64,000 nt of DNA from an uncultured Marvinbryantia sp. (GTDB taxonomy: Bacteria > Bacillota > Clostridia > Lachnospirales > Lachnospiraceae), in contig NZ_CAJKOX010000009.1 in assembly GCF_905201705.1 (NCBI RefSeq), forward strand, positions 1 through 64,000, written 5' to 3'. Shown here piece by piece: positions 7,655 to 17,700 of this stretch. The stretch's first letter is position 1. Every line of letters begins with the position of its first letter. The notes under the pieces were generated by a model. It was not told the DNA's origin, ran no database searches, and worked only from the letters and a program-made list of their open reading frames with translations. Position numbers and translations under genes: made by a program.

Positions 7655-8992
7655 TTAAACCGATGCCGCAGCAGAGTCTGCCGGCACCGGCAGAAGAATC
7701 TGCAGGGAAAAGTAATCTTCCCCGGCTACGCAGGTAATCCCGCCGCCGTATTTTTCCGCGGTATAGCGGATGCTTTTCAGCCCGTATCCGTGGTAATCGC
7801 GGTCCGCCTTGGTGCTGACCGGAAGCCCGTCCTCAAAAGCCGGCTTTGTCTCGCAGTAGTTGCGGACGCGGATCATCTGGAAATTGCCTTTGGGAAACAC
7901 GGAAACCTGGATGACGCGCTTTTGGCGGTCCTTATACTGCATGACCGTCTCGATGGCATTATCCAGCGCATTTCCGAACATCGTGTACAGATCCACGCTC
8001 CCGACAAAATCCAGCGCGGTTCCGTCCGCCATGCAGGTCATCTGAATCGCATGCTCCTCACAGAAAAGGCTCTTCTCCGTCAGAACCGTGTCCAGCACCG
8101 GATTGCCGGTTTTCATCGCCGTATCGTAAATCATGATAGATTTTTCCATCTCGTCGATCTGCTCATGCAGCGCCTACTCGTCGTGCAGCGCCCGCAGCGC
8201 TGCGATCTGATGCCGCAGGTCGTGGCATTTACGGTTTATCAGCTCAATATTCTCCTTCGACATCCGGTACTGCTCCTGCTGCTGGTGCCAGAGCTGCCGG
8301 ATGGTATCCAGCTCCTGCTCCGTGCGCTGAATCTGCTCGACTCTGTTCTGCAAATAAAGCATCGTAAAGCAAAACACCGCCATAATCAGACGGAATACCG
8401 TGATCATATTGGAGCCGCTCTCCGGCTCATACCCCAGCAGCCAGAACAGCACCTGGTAGTTGGACAGTACCGCGTAAACTACCAGAATGAACATGCTGAA
8501 CAGAAGTTTCTGCCTGCCGACATGATAACGCCCGTTTTCTGCAAATCTGCCAACAAGAAATTTTTTCGTCAGTATGCAGCAGAGCGCCGTACACGCCAGA
8601 TAAACCAGAAAAATCCAGACATAACGTACCGGGGTCTGTATCCGGTAAAAAATATCCGAGACCGGCATGACGATCTGTGTGAGCGCGTCGGTCACCAGAT
8701 ACACCAGCACCGTGCAGTAAAGCGCCGCCCTGCGCGGGATTTTGTATATTGCCGTTCCAAAAAGAAAGGCTCCCAGAAAATACAGCGGCGCCTCCAGCGA
8801 AGTGGAAGCATTCTCAAAATCAACAAAAACATCATCCAGAATCAGGAGCACTGCAAGCAGCAGCGCCGCAAGAAGCCCCTGCCGGACGCGATTTCTCTTC
8901 CGCTCACAAATGCTGCAGAAGACCGTCATCAGCGCGAGCGAGCAGGCGGTCATAAAAAACATCGGTCCGCTAAATACCATTCTCTCAAGCAT
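7655..8992 (-). pseudogene. AgrC/VirS-type sensor histidine kinase interrupted by an in-frame amber codon
   Basis: The N-terminal part (8992-8174, 272 codons) has about six membrane segments, a coiled stretch and the phospho-acceptor H-box (CHDLRHQIAALRALHDE), then stops at TAG (8174-8176). The same frame continues without another stop to 7655 and encodes the rest of a GHKL kinase: TGNPVLDTVLTEKSL, an N-box NALDNAIE and a glycine box HGYGLKSIR. Together they make a normal kinase of about 445 residues. The codon after the Asp-Glu pair has therefore probably changed from GAG or CAG to TAG. A restart ATG at 8149 lies 24 nt beyond the stop, with no good ribosome site. The gene overlaps the regulator gene by 8 nt. 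Nonsense mutation, sequencing error or reinitiated split protein are all possible. Confidence 0.78.
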
Positions 8993-9698
8993 CCGCCGTT
9001 CCTCCTATATAATTTGTTAAAGCGGAAATAAAGGTTTTCCGCTTCTGCCTGCTGACAGGCACGCGCTCGCCGTTGACGATCACCATTTCTTTTTCAAAGC
9101 CGGAAACATAGGCGAGATTAATCAGATAGCTGACGTTGCAGCGCGCAAAATGAAAGGGCAGAAGCCGCTCCTCCACCTCCCGCATGGTCGACCTGGTCTG
9201 GATATTTCCGGTTTTCGTGTGGTAGAAAATCCGGTGTTTCTGACTCTCCACATAGCAGATATCCCCGATGCTGATTTTATACGCGCCATCCTCGTCCGAT
9301 ACCAGAAGCGCGTCGTCCGTCTTTCTTTTCAAAGAAGCGATCGCGTCGGAGAGCTCCATCGAAAAGCTGATGTAATTCACCGGCTTTAATATGTAAGAAT
9401 GCGCCCGCACCCGGTAGCCCTGGATGGCATACTGCGCCATGCTGGTAATAAAAATCAGAATGACATCCCGGTCCTTTTCCCGTATTCTTTTTGCCGCTTC
9501 CATTCCGTCCATTTTCGGCATTTCGATATCCATCAGAATAATGTCATAATCCGATTCGTAAGAAAACAGAAACTGCTCTCCATTGTAGAACACCTTCGTT
9601 TCCAGAGTAATGCCCTTTTCCTTTACATACGTCCCCAGATACTCCTTTATGACGCTGATGTAAGCTTTGTCATCCTCCACTATGGCAATTCTTATCAT
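8985..9698 (-). CDS. LytTR family response regulator (AgrA/ComE/VirR type)
   Basis: A 237-residue protein. The N-terminal receiver domain has acidic residues E8-D9-D10, the phosphorylation site D57 in ILMDIEMP, T85 in FITS and K105 in ILKPV. The C-terminal LytTR DNA-binding domain (about 130-237) carries YVESQKHRIFYHT, FARCNVSYLINL and VPVSRQKRK. Such regulators usually pair with the adjacent GHKL kinase and answer peptide or cell-envelope signals. Here the partner kinase is broken, so the regulator may be uncoupled or driven by another kinase. No clear promoter lies in the short gap after the rnpB terminator, so read-through from rnpB could supply its transcript. Confidence 0.88.
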   Translation of the reverse strand: MIRIAIVEDDKAYISVIKEYLGTYVKEKGITLETKVFYNGEQFLFSYESDYDIILMDIEMPKMDGMEAAKRIREKDRDVILIFITSMAQYAIQGYRVRAHSYILKPVNYISFSMELSDAIASLKRKTDDALLVSDEDGAYKISIGDICYVESQKHRIFYHTKTGNIQTRSTMREVEERLLPFHFARCNVSYLINLAYVSGFEKEMVIVNGERVPVSRQKRKTFISALTNYIGGTADA

Positions 9699-9722
9699 GT
9701 GCTCCCTCTCCCGTTTTCCGTT

Positions 9723-9750
9723 AAAAAAAGAATCCCGCTTTGCGAGATTC
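9723..9750 (-). terminator. Terminator downstream of rnpB
   Basis: The hairpin GAATC...GATTC (9730-9734 with 9746-9750) has an inner CGC/GCG stem and is followed on the minus strand by seven T residues (9723-9729). It ends about 25 nt before the response regulator start. Confidence 0.75.
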
Positions 9751-9825
9751 CACGCCGCAAAATATGCTGCACAGGCAATCTGTCTCTTCCCGGCGAGACC
9801 TGGAAAAGATTCACCTGTTCTAAAT

Positions 9826-10197
9826 GATGTGTGAGCAGAGCGGTAAGCCGGGTTATGTCGTGAATGGTCATCTATCCAGACCTGGCGTCGCCGCCAGGCT
9901 CGAGCGACCTACCTAAAGCTGACGGGCCGCCATATGCTTTGATTCGGTCTTGCTTCGGATGAGGTTTACATGTGCCCCGTCCGTTACCGGACGGGCGGTA
10001 GTCTCTTACACTGCCCTTCCACCCTTACCGGACATGCGCATCCCCTGCGGGTGCGCACGCCGGCGGTTCATTTCTGTTGCACTGTCTCTGGAGTCGCCTC
10101 CGCCGGACGTTATCCGGCATCCTGCCCTGTGAAGCCCGGACTTTCCTCGTCTGGCACCTTTCGGACAGCCAGCCGCGACCATTTGCTCTACTCACAT
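9826..10197 (-). ncRNA. rnpB: RNase P RNA
   Basis: This is the catalytic RNA that removes 5' leaders from tRNA precursors. The minus strand carries universal RNase P RNA elements: GAGGAAAGTCCGGGCTTCAC near the 5' end, AGAGACAGTGCAACAGAAA in the core, GTAAGAGACTACCG, and the 3' pairing partner of P4, AGGTAGGTCGCTCGAG-like. GTGAGTAGAG at the 5' end pairs with CTCTGCTCAC at the 3' end to form P1. The 5' end is set from the promoter and the 3' end from P1, so both are good to a few bases. The overall layout suggests the common A-type structure. It lies between the nucleoside kinase and the two-component genes, all on the minus strand. Confidence 0.95.
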
Positions 10198-10202
10198 TTA
10201 CC

Positions 10203-10231
10203 ATCATATCCCGGATTTGCTTTCCTGTCAA
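10203..10231 (-). promoter_or_regulatory. Sigma-A type promoter of rnpB
   Basis: TTGACA (10226-10231) and TATGAT (10203-10208) are separated by exactly 17 bp on the minus strand. The predicted start near 10196-10197 coincides with the expected 5' end of RNase P RNA. Confidence 0.85.
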
Positions 10232-10328
10232 CCACTGCCTGCTTCGCGAAAGTTACTGCGAACGGAGTGAACATTAACGTTTTCGTGTTACTGTTCACGC
10301 CAGCCATGCAGACCACAGACCGCCTTTG

Positions 10329-11993
10329 CTATACGCCGAAGCAGCCTCCGCCGATAAACTCGCGCAGCAGCGAATTCTGCGGAATGCTCTCGCCCGGGAT
10401 CGCCACAAAGTAATCCAGGAATTTGAGCAGGCGCTTCGCCTCCACGTACTCCGGCGCCGTGCGCTCGATGCCAAATAAAAGCGGCTGTGCATAAGTTTTC
10501 AGCACGGCAAGCTCGTAGATAAGCGCGGAGTTAAACATCACGTCCGCCTCCTCCTGGTTCGGGAAGATGTATTGCTCCTCCCCGCGGCGCACGGAGGGCC
10601 ACATCGCGATCGTGTTTTTCGCAGAGGTCCCCCGCGTGCGCGCATCGCGGATGATACGGCGCAGGAGACGTCCGTCCGTCGTCGGAATGCGGTTGTGCTC
10701 GTCAATATTAAGCTGCGTGAGCGCACTGATATAGATCTTAAACTTATTCTCGCGCGGCAGGCTGTGAGAAAGCTGATCGTTGAGCGCATGGATGCCCTCG
10801 ATCACCAGCACATCCTTCTCGCCAAGCTGCAGGCGGTTCCCCGTATATTTGCGTTTGCCGAGGCGGAAATCGAACTCCGGAAGCTCTACCTCTTTCCCGG
10901 CAAGCAGATCACTCATATTCTGATTAAACAGCTCGATGTCAAGCGCATCCACGCGCTCAAAATCGTAATTTCCGTTTTCATCGCGCGGCGTCTTCTCACG
11001 GTCCACGAAATAATTATCCATCGGGATCGGATGCGGCTTGATGCCGCTGACAGCAAGCTGGATCGCCAGCCGGTGGGAAAACGTTGTTTTTCCCGAAGAC
11101 GACGGTCCTGCGATCATGATCAGCTTCTTTTTCGGATCCGCCGCGATCTCACTGGCGATCTGCGCGATCTTTTTCTCCTGCAGCGCTTCCTGTATCAGAA
11201 TAAGATCACTGATCTTTCCGGTGACTACCCGCTCGTTCAAGTCTCCGGCCGTCGTAACCTCCATCAGCTCGCTCCACTCCATCGACTCCTTCTGGATAGC
11301 GAACAGCTTCGGCTCCGGCGCAAACGGCGGCACCGTCTCCGGCTGCTCTCTGGTCGGAATCTGCAGGACAAAGCCCTCATCCCAGGGATACAGCTCAAAA
11401 TATTTCAGATAACCGCTGCCCGGCACCATATATCCGTAAAAATAATCGCAGAAACCATCCAGACTGTAGGTATTTACCTTGGAAGCCATGCGATAGTGGA
11501 ACAGCTTTTCCTTATCCTCCATGCCAAGACGCCCAAACAGCGCGATCGCCTTGTCCGTGTCCACCGCTTCCTTACTGATCACAATGTCGCGCTTCACAAG
11601 CTCCTTCATAGCCGCTTTCACTTCATGAAGGAACTTCGCCGTAACGCCCTTCTGCCCGCGCAGCGTGACATAAAGTCCCTCACTGACCGCAAAATGGATC
11701 CAGACGCGGTCCGCCTGCTCCTCGCCGCCCACCTGACGGATCGCCTTCAGAAGCAGCAGTATCATGCTCCGGCGATATGCCGAAAAGCCCATCGGATCGG
11801 CGACTGTCACAAACGTGATCCGCTCTCCGTTTGCCATACGTTTGTTTAATTCCTTCAGCTTTCCGTCCACCGTCGCAAGCACGATATCGTGCGCGTACTG
11901 CTTCTGGTACTCCTTGGCGGCAGCCAGATAAGAGGTTCCGTCCATGTAGCTTTTTTCTTCTCCGTTGATGAATACAGTGATCTGATCATTCAT
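10329..11993 (-). CDS. TGS-domain nucleoside (uridine) kinase-like protein
   Basis: A 554-residue fusion. Residues about 1-65 form a TGS-like ubiquitin-fold domain (ITVFINGEEKSYMDGTSY), followed by a region resembling the editing/second additional domain of threonyl-tRNA synthetase. From about residue 285 there is a uridine-kinase/phosphoribulokinase fold with P-loop GPSSSGKTT, MDNYFVDREKTPRD and a nucleoside-binding segment RIIRDARTRGTSA. Such fusions are widespread in Clostridia and annotated as nucleoside kinase; the function of the N-terminal part is not established. It lies 21 nt downstream of the Nif3-like gene and ends about 100 nt before the rnpB promoter. Confidence 0.88.
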   Translation of the reverse strand: MNDQITVFINGEEKSYMDGTSYLAAAKEYQKQYAHDIVLATVDGKLKELNKRMANGERITFVTVADPMGFSAYRRSMILLLLKAIRQVGGEEQADRVWIHFAVSEGLYVTLRGQKGVTAKFLHEVKAAMKELVKRDIVISKEAVDTDKAIALFGRLGMEDKEKLFHYRMASKVNTYSLDGFCDYFYGYMVPGSGYLKYFELYPWDEGFVLQIPTREQPETVPPFAPEPKLFAIQKESMEWSELMEVTTAGDLNERVVTGKISDLILIQEALQEKKIAQIASEIAADPKKKLIMIAGPSSSGKTTFSHRLAIQLAVSGIKPHPIPMDNYFVDREKTPRDENGNYDFERVDALDIELFNQNMSDLLAGKEVELPEFDFRLGKRKYTGNRLQLGEKDVLVIEGIHALNDQLSHSLPRENKFKIYISALTQLNIDEHNRIPTTDGRLLRRIIRDARTRGTSAKNTIAMWPSVRRGEEQYIFPNQEEADVMFNSALIYELAVLKTYAQPLLFGIERTAPEYVEAKRLLKFLDYFVAIPGESIPQNSLLREFIGGGCFGV

Positions 11994-12014
11994 TTTCTTT
12001 CCCTCCTATCCTTT

Positions 12015-12803
12015 CTATATAACGGTAAACGGGCTGCACTCTTTTGCCGTTATGATCTCCAGCCCCTTGCAGTGCTTCTGCAGGTATTTTTCCATCTGTC
12101 CGATGAAAATATGCTCCAGCCCGTAATGTCCGGCGTCGATGATCGCCACGCCCTCGTCGATCGCGTCAAGGCCCTCGTGATGCCCGATGTCTCCGGTGAT
12201 CAGCACCTGCGCCTTCGCGCGCACGGCAGGCTTTATCATGCTCTTGCCGGAGCCGGGCGAGATCGCCACGCGCTGCACGACCTGCTCCAGATCGCCGAAA
12301 ATCTTGACATTTTCCAGCTTAAAAATCGTTTTCACCAGCTCCGCGCACTCGCGCAGCGTAACCGGGCGCACCAGAGAACCGACTCTGCCGAAGCCCATAT
12401 ACTGTCCGGTCTGCCCATCGATCCCGGTGATTTCCAAGATCTCCGGCTTCTGCAGCTTCATCATACTGCCCGCCAGCTCCGCCATCTCCACCACGTCGTA
12501 GGTGGTGTGGGAGGCATAGCAGCAGATGTCGTTCTGAAGCAGCGCCAGAAACTTTTTGCCCTTTAAGGTCTCCGATGTAACGCTTTTTATCCCCTCCATT
12601 GTGAGCGGATGATGCGTAAGCAGCATATCGGCGCCGCACGCAGCCGCCTGCGCGATTGTCTCATCCGTCGCATCCAGCGCGATCAGCACCTTCTTTATTT
12701 CCTTCTGGCGTCTTCCCGCCTGGAATCCGGAATTATCCCAGTCCGCCGCCTTGTCGAGCGGGAACTGCTCTTCTATTTTCTGAATAAACTCTTTTGCTGT
12801 CAT
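12015..12803 (-). CDS. Nif3-like dinuclear metal centre protein
   Basis: 262 residues. It contains the conserved metal-binding wording of the NIF3/DUF34 family, LLTHHPLTMEGIKSV near residue 65 and GDIGHHEGLDAIDEG near residue 195, supplying the His/Asp/Glu ligands of a two-metal site. These proteins form toroidal hexamers; their role is debated (GTP cyclohydrolase I-like or metal handling have been proposed). In many Firmicutes the gene sits next to trmK, but here trmK is 45 kb away and the neighbour is a uridine-kinase-like gene. Confidence 0.9.
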   Translation of the reverse strand: MTAKEFIQKIEEQFPLDKAADWDNSGFQAGRRQKEIKKVLIALDATDETIAQAAACGADMLLTHHPLTMEGIKSVTSETLKGKKFLALLQNDICCYASHTTYDVVEMAELAGSMMKLQKPEILEITGIDGQTGQYMGFGRVGSLVRPVTLRECAELVKTIFKLENVKIFGDLEQVVQRVAISPGSGKSMIKPAVRAKAQVLITGDIGHHEGLDAIDEGVAIIDAGHYGLEHIFIGQMEKYLQKHCKGLEIITAKECSPFTVI

Positions 12804-12861
12804 GCTTTCCCTCCTTTGTAGAACTGCATAGTTTCATTCTATGTTCTAATGACGGAATATG

Positions 12862-14649
12862 TCAAGCATTTCCCGCTTTTTTTATGCAATCCCTGTTTAA
12901 GGCAATGCCGACGCCCAGCATTCCCCAGAACAGCGGGGCAACCGCAACAACGGAATCATTCAGAAGCCCCATCAGAAGATATCCCACGATCCCCAGGCAG
13001 ATGCCTGCCGCCATCCACCAGGCATGGTCCCTGTTTTTTCTTTTTCTGAGCGCGCATACGCTCTCTTTAAAATAAATCGCCCAAAATAGCAGCAGACAGA
13101 TCAGGGATGCGATTCCGGTCTGCACTGCCGTCTGCAGGTACATGCTGTGGGCTTTTGCCGGCGTCTCCATCAGCATCCGTTTGCTGGTGTTTATGCGCAT
13201 CATATAATCATCCTGCGGAAATGCCAGCACAAAGGTATCCGGTCCTGTTCCGATAAGCAGCCGGTTCTTCAGCAGCGGGATGATCCTTCCCCAGAGATAC
13301 CCTCTTCCGCTCATTGCCCGCTCATATCCCGGCAAAACCGTCGCTGCGTTGGATATCGTATCCGGCTTCCCATAAAGGTTTATATACTCATAAGGTCCGT
13401 CCCCTTCCCGGCAGAAGCGCCACACGACATCCTTCCACTCCATAATGACCCAGCTGCGGTTCTCCTCCTGATAAGCGTCAAATTTTAAATTCGCATATTC
13501 TTCGCCCTCAATAAAAAAGCACTGCTCCTCCATATCCCAGTAAACCGGAAGCCGGCTTTCTCCGTCTTCCATTACTTTTAAGGTATCGCCCATTTCCGTG
13601 TGCTCCGCGCTCAGATCCAGATTTTTTCCTTTGTAGCGGATTCTTACCGCATCCTGCATCGGCTCGATCTGTCTCATATTATAATAGATTTTCTTAAAGC
13701 TCTGTGCGATCCCTTCGGTCACCTTATGATCCGTCGCCCCGTCATAAAGCGCGATTGCTGCCACCGTCAGTAATACGCAGCCGACGATAGAAAGCCACCC
13801 TCTCTTATTTTTCGGAAACACCCACAGCACCGCTGCTGTTATCATAACCGCCAGAAAAATGAGTCCCGTTTTGGAGCCGCTCATCACAAGGCAGACTGTC
13901 AATACGCCGGTCAAAAGAACACAGCCCCATTTTTTCCGGCTCTTCTTCAGCCACGCAAAGCCCGCCGCTGCAGACGGCAGCAGCAGGATAAGATATACCG
14001 CTGCATAATTGGGATTATACAGTGAGAGATATACCTTCTGGCTTCCGCTTTCCGAAAATCCAAAGGACAGATTTTGCTTCACCGCATCGTCCTGCCATAT
14101 CATCAGATATGCCTTGCCCGGCTGCGTACTCAAAAGATCCAGCCCGGCAGCCTGAAAAAGTCCCAGGATTCCCTGAAGAGCGGCCCCGATGAGCAATGCT
14201 GCCAGAAGGATTCTGGCGTCCTCCGTTTTTTCCACCACATGAAAGCAGTAGAATGCTGTAATTCCATATCCGCACAATACCCAGATATTCTCATACTGCT
14301 CCAGCATTCCCCTCAACGAAAGGCTTTTGTCTATGGAGCAGGCTGCGGACAGTATCGCCAGCCCTCCATAAAGCATCAGCGGGATCCATCTTTTCCAGCC
14401 TGTTTTTTTGATCCCTCTGAGCAGTATGCGATCCGCCAGGACCAGGATCATCCAGCCTGCCAGTACCAGAAATACTGCGCTTTTGGCATACATAAAGAAA
14501 TCATACCAGTAGTCCTCGTCCGAAAACCAGGCATACCCGGACAGGCTGTTTTTTACCTTCTGACAGGAGACGACCAGCGGATATACGGAAAACAGAGCTA
14601 TCCCCGGCCACAGATCCGCATTTGTTTTTATTTGCGCTTTTCTCTTCAT
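12862..14649 (-). CDS. O-antigen ligase / Wzy-like polytopic membrane protein
   Basis: About 595 residues with roughly twelve hydrophobic segments. Between about 310 and 430 there is a soluble, aromatic- and acid-rich insertion (for example WVIMEWKDVVWRFC). After it comes the Wzy_C hallmark: RGYLWGRIIPLLKN, IGTGPDTFVLAFPQ and AKAHSMYLQTAVQTG, whose His is the usual key residue. Family members join lipid-linked glycans to acceptors (WaaL, PglL) or polymerise them (Wzy). The frame opens at a GTG (14673), but the first Met is at 14649; neither has an ideally spaced ribosome site (GGAGGG is 16 nt from the ATG). Its neighbour upstream is the giant secreted protein, which suggests cell-surface glycan work. 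Confidence 0.8.
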   Translation of the reverse strand: MKRKAQIKTNADLWPGIALFSVYPLVVSCQKVKNSLSGYAWFSDEDYWYDFFMYAKSAVFLVLAGWMILVLADRILLRGIKKTGWKRWIPLMLYGGLAILSAACSIDKSLSLRGMLEQYENIWVLCGYGITAFYCFHVVEKTEDARILLAALLIGAALQGILGLFQAAGLDLLSTQPGKAYLMIWQDDAVKQNLSFGFSESGSQKVYLSLYNPNYAAVYLILLLPSAAAGFAWLKKSRKKWGCVLLTGVLTVCLVMSGSKTGLIFLAVMITAAVLWVFPKNKRGWLSIVGCVLLTVAAIALYDGATDHKVTEGIAQSFKKIYYNMRQIEPMQDAVRIRYKGKNLDLSAEHTEMGDTLKVMEDGESRLPVYWDMEEQCFFIEGEEYANLKFDAYQEENRSWVIMEWKDVVWRFCREGDGPYEYINLYGKPDTISNAATVLPGYERAMSGRGYLWGRIIPLLKNRLLIGTGPDTFVLAFPQDDYMMRINTSKRMLMETPAKAHSMYLQTAVQTGIASLICLLLFWAIYFKESVCALRKRKNRDHAWWMAAGICLGIVGYLLMGLLNDSVVAVAPLFWGMLGVGIALNRDCIKKAGNA

Positions 14650-14676
14650 GCTTTTCGTGAATTTTCCCTCCACAGA

Positions 14677-14711
14677 CCGATCGCCGGGCTTTTTTAAAGC
14701 CCGGCGACCGG
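14677..14711. repeat. 16-bp near-perfect inverted repeat between giant gene and ligase gene
   Basis: CCGATCGCCGGGCTTT (14677-14692) and AAAGCCCGGCGACCGG (14696-14711) pair with a single mismatch around a 3-nt loop. It follows the giant gene's stop by 30 nt. No T run follows on the minus strand apart from the loop, so simple rho-independent termination is uncertain. Confidence 0.6.
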
Positions 14712-14740
14712 AAAATCATCGTTACTTTCTCTAAAATCGC

Positions 14741-17700
14741 TTATTTTACAGTAACCTTGCAGGTTGCGACCGCACTTCCGCATTTTACCGTAATCACAGC
14801 CGTTCCCTTTTTCTTCGCGGTAATCTTGCCCTTGGAATCCACCGTCGCAATGCTCTTATTTGAGCTGCTGTACGAAATGGTATCCTTGCTTGCCGCCGGT
14901 ACTCTCGTCGGCTTTAAGGTATACGTCTTTTTCACCTTCAGAGAATACGTTTTCGGCACATTTTTCAGGCTTGTCGTCTTTATCCCCTGTACTTTTACCG
15001 TGCAGATAAATTTCTTCGATCCTGCCTTTACGGTGATCTTCGCCGTTCCTGCCTTCACGCCCTTAACGACGCCCTTGGAGGATACCGTGGCAACCTTCTT
15101 GTTGGAGGACGTGTAGGTGATCTTTTCCACGCTGGTTACCGGCAGGAGAGACGGAGTAAGCTTTAAGGTCTTGCCCTGCGTTACCGTCGCTGTTTTCTTC
15201 ACACCGTTAATCGACGTCGTCTTCACCGCGCCCTTCTGAACCTTTGCCTTAATCGTCTTTTTCGCTCCGCTCGCCAGCGTAAAGGTCAGATTTACCGTGC
15301 CGGTCTTATTCAGTGCCGTCAGCTTCACGCTGCCGTTCTTGTTGACGCCGGAAACCCTCAGAACCTTTGTATTTGAGGATACCACCGATTTCAGATAGTC
15401 TCCCTTTGCCATGCCGGTTACTTTGAACTTCGTTGTGGACTGTTTTACCTTCAGCGTAAGGCTGTTTGCCGTGAGGTTGACGTATCTTTTCAGCTTCGCG
15501 ATCGTGGCTGTCTCAGCCTTCTTGCACACGCTGCAGGTCCGCTTCTTTGAGCCTGCCGCCAGTGCAGTTGCCGCCTTGACCGTCTTCCATGCGCCGTACT
15601 TATGCGAGCCCGTCGCCTTGATCGCCACTGCCTTCTTCTTCGTATGGCAGATCTTACACTCCTCATGCTTGCTGCCCGCTGTGCCGCAGGTCGCTTTTTT
15701 ATCTGTGATCCACTGATAGGTGTGTTTTCCGGTCGCGCTGATCGCCACTGCCTTCTTCTTCGCATGGCAAACAGTACACTCCTCATGCCTGCTGCCCGCT
15801 GCGCCGCAGGTCGCCTTCTTGTCCGTGATCCACTGGTAGGTGTGCTTTCCAGTCGCGCTGATCGTCTCTTTTTCCGTTTCTGCGCATCTGCTGCAGGTCC
15901 GTACCTTCTCGCCTGCCTTTGCACAGGTAGCCGATGTCGTTACCTGCCATTCGCCCCATACGTGGCCAAGCGCCGGCAGAATTGTTTCTCTGGTATCGCC
16001 ATGGAGCCGGCAAGTTTCTTTTATCAGACCCGCCTCCTCACAGGTCGGCTCTTTTCTTTCTGTAACAGTCCAGACGCATTCGCTGTAAGTCACGATCAGA
16101 CTGCAGGCTTCTGTAAATTCCCTTGCGGAAACGATATAGTGCTTTCCTGCTTCCAGATAATAATAACCATATATTCCATTGCCGAGAGACGTCTCGTCTT
16201 CCTCACAAATTACATACGTCCTTCCGCCATTTGCGGAAGTAAAGCCAAATACGTACGCTCCGGTGTTTTCCGGCGCAAACCGGAAATCGTTCCGGCTTCC
16301 GGGCGTCAATGGATTTTCCTTGTTTTCCTCCAGATCCTTAAGGTTATCCGCGCTTACCGCCGTCAGATCTGTATGGGTCCGGAACTGTCCAAGGAAAATG
16401 TACATACGATAGGTCTCATTATTGATCCATGCACCCTCCCAGCGCAGATATCTTCCGTCGGAGTCTTTGTCTCCCATTTCCAGAAGCTCCTCGCTTCCGT
16501 CTTCATAGGTCGCCTTTACCTGCAGGCCGTTAGCCTCTGCCACAAACGTTCCGCTGACCACCGTCGGATTCACAGGCTGTTTGACCACGGACAGTCCTGT
16601 AAGGCGCTTCAGCTTTCTGTTGCCAAGTGTCGTGGAGAAAGCAATTGTTTCGTCTTCTTCCCCGTATACCTGTGCAGATACACGGATCACATACTGCTTT
16701 CCGGCCTCCAGCCATACAGAGCATACGTTTTCGCCTGACGACGTCGAATAATCCGTATCCAGGTACTCGTAATTCCCGCGTCCATCAACCTGGATCACGT
16801 TAGCCCAGCTTCCATATTTCTCCGTACCTGCCCCAAGGCTAAATGCGTATTCACCGCTCTCCTGCGGGACAAAGGAATAATATCTGTTATACTCCTTATT
16901 CGGAGTCAGGTCTGCTGAAATACTCTCACTTCCGCCTGCCGCAATTTCTTCAAAATCAGAAACCCCTCTCCGTTTTACGGTCCTGGTTTCCTCATTCCAG
17001 TCGCCCGCGGATTCCTTCCGGTAAAGCACCCAGATGAGTGCTCCATCAACGCGCTGTTCTGCATTCGATTCAAAACGGTTTCCGTAGCTATCCCTGTAAG
17101 TGTACAGGCTCATCTGTTCCTGTAATCCATCCTCATAAGTTACCTGAATCTTAAATACATCCGAAGCATCCTGGAATATCGTGTAGTCTTTCTCATCTCC
17201 TAAAATCTCGACCTCTGTTATTTCTTTCTCCACAGCCTTGCTGAGAAGAACGGAAAAGCTGAAAGTTTGCCCCGAAGCTGCCCACCATACATTTGTATCC
17301 ATATAGTATGTATAGGTTTCTCCCGCTTTCAGGTCATACGCCAGATAGAATTCTCCCTCTCCTTCAGCTTCTGCCAAATATCCCCCGTTGTGATATAGTT
17401 CCACTTGAGCAATTACGTCATCTCCTTCGCCGCTGAAACCATACCTTCCATCCTCTTCCGGAGTGAAGGTGAATTCCGCCCTGGAATGATCCTTGCTGAC
17501 CGTCACTGTCGCTTTCTGATCCGGCTTCAGGACAATTGGCTTTTCCGGATTCTCCGCTTCCCCGACTTTCTTCGCACAGATTTCCGTTGCGATATTGGTA
17601 GTGCATACCAGCACACAGGTCTGATCCTTCTGCAGAGAAATGCGTTCGCCAGCCTCACGCAGACCGTTCTCTTCGTCATAATAGAAGTAGCAGTTGGCTA

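Noticed and set aside
8174..8176. TAG read as pyrrolysine
   Set aside because: No pyrrolysine genes or context; a simple nonsense change in a kinase is far more likely.
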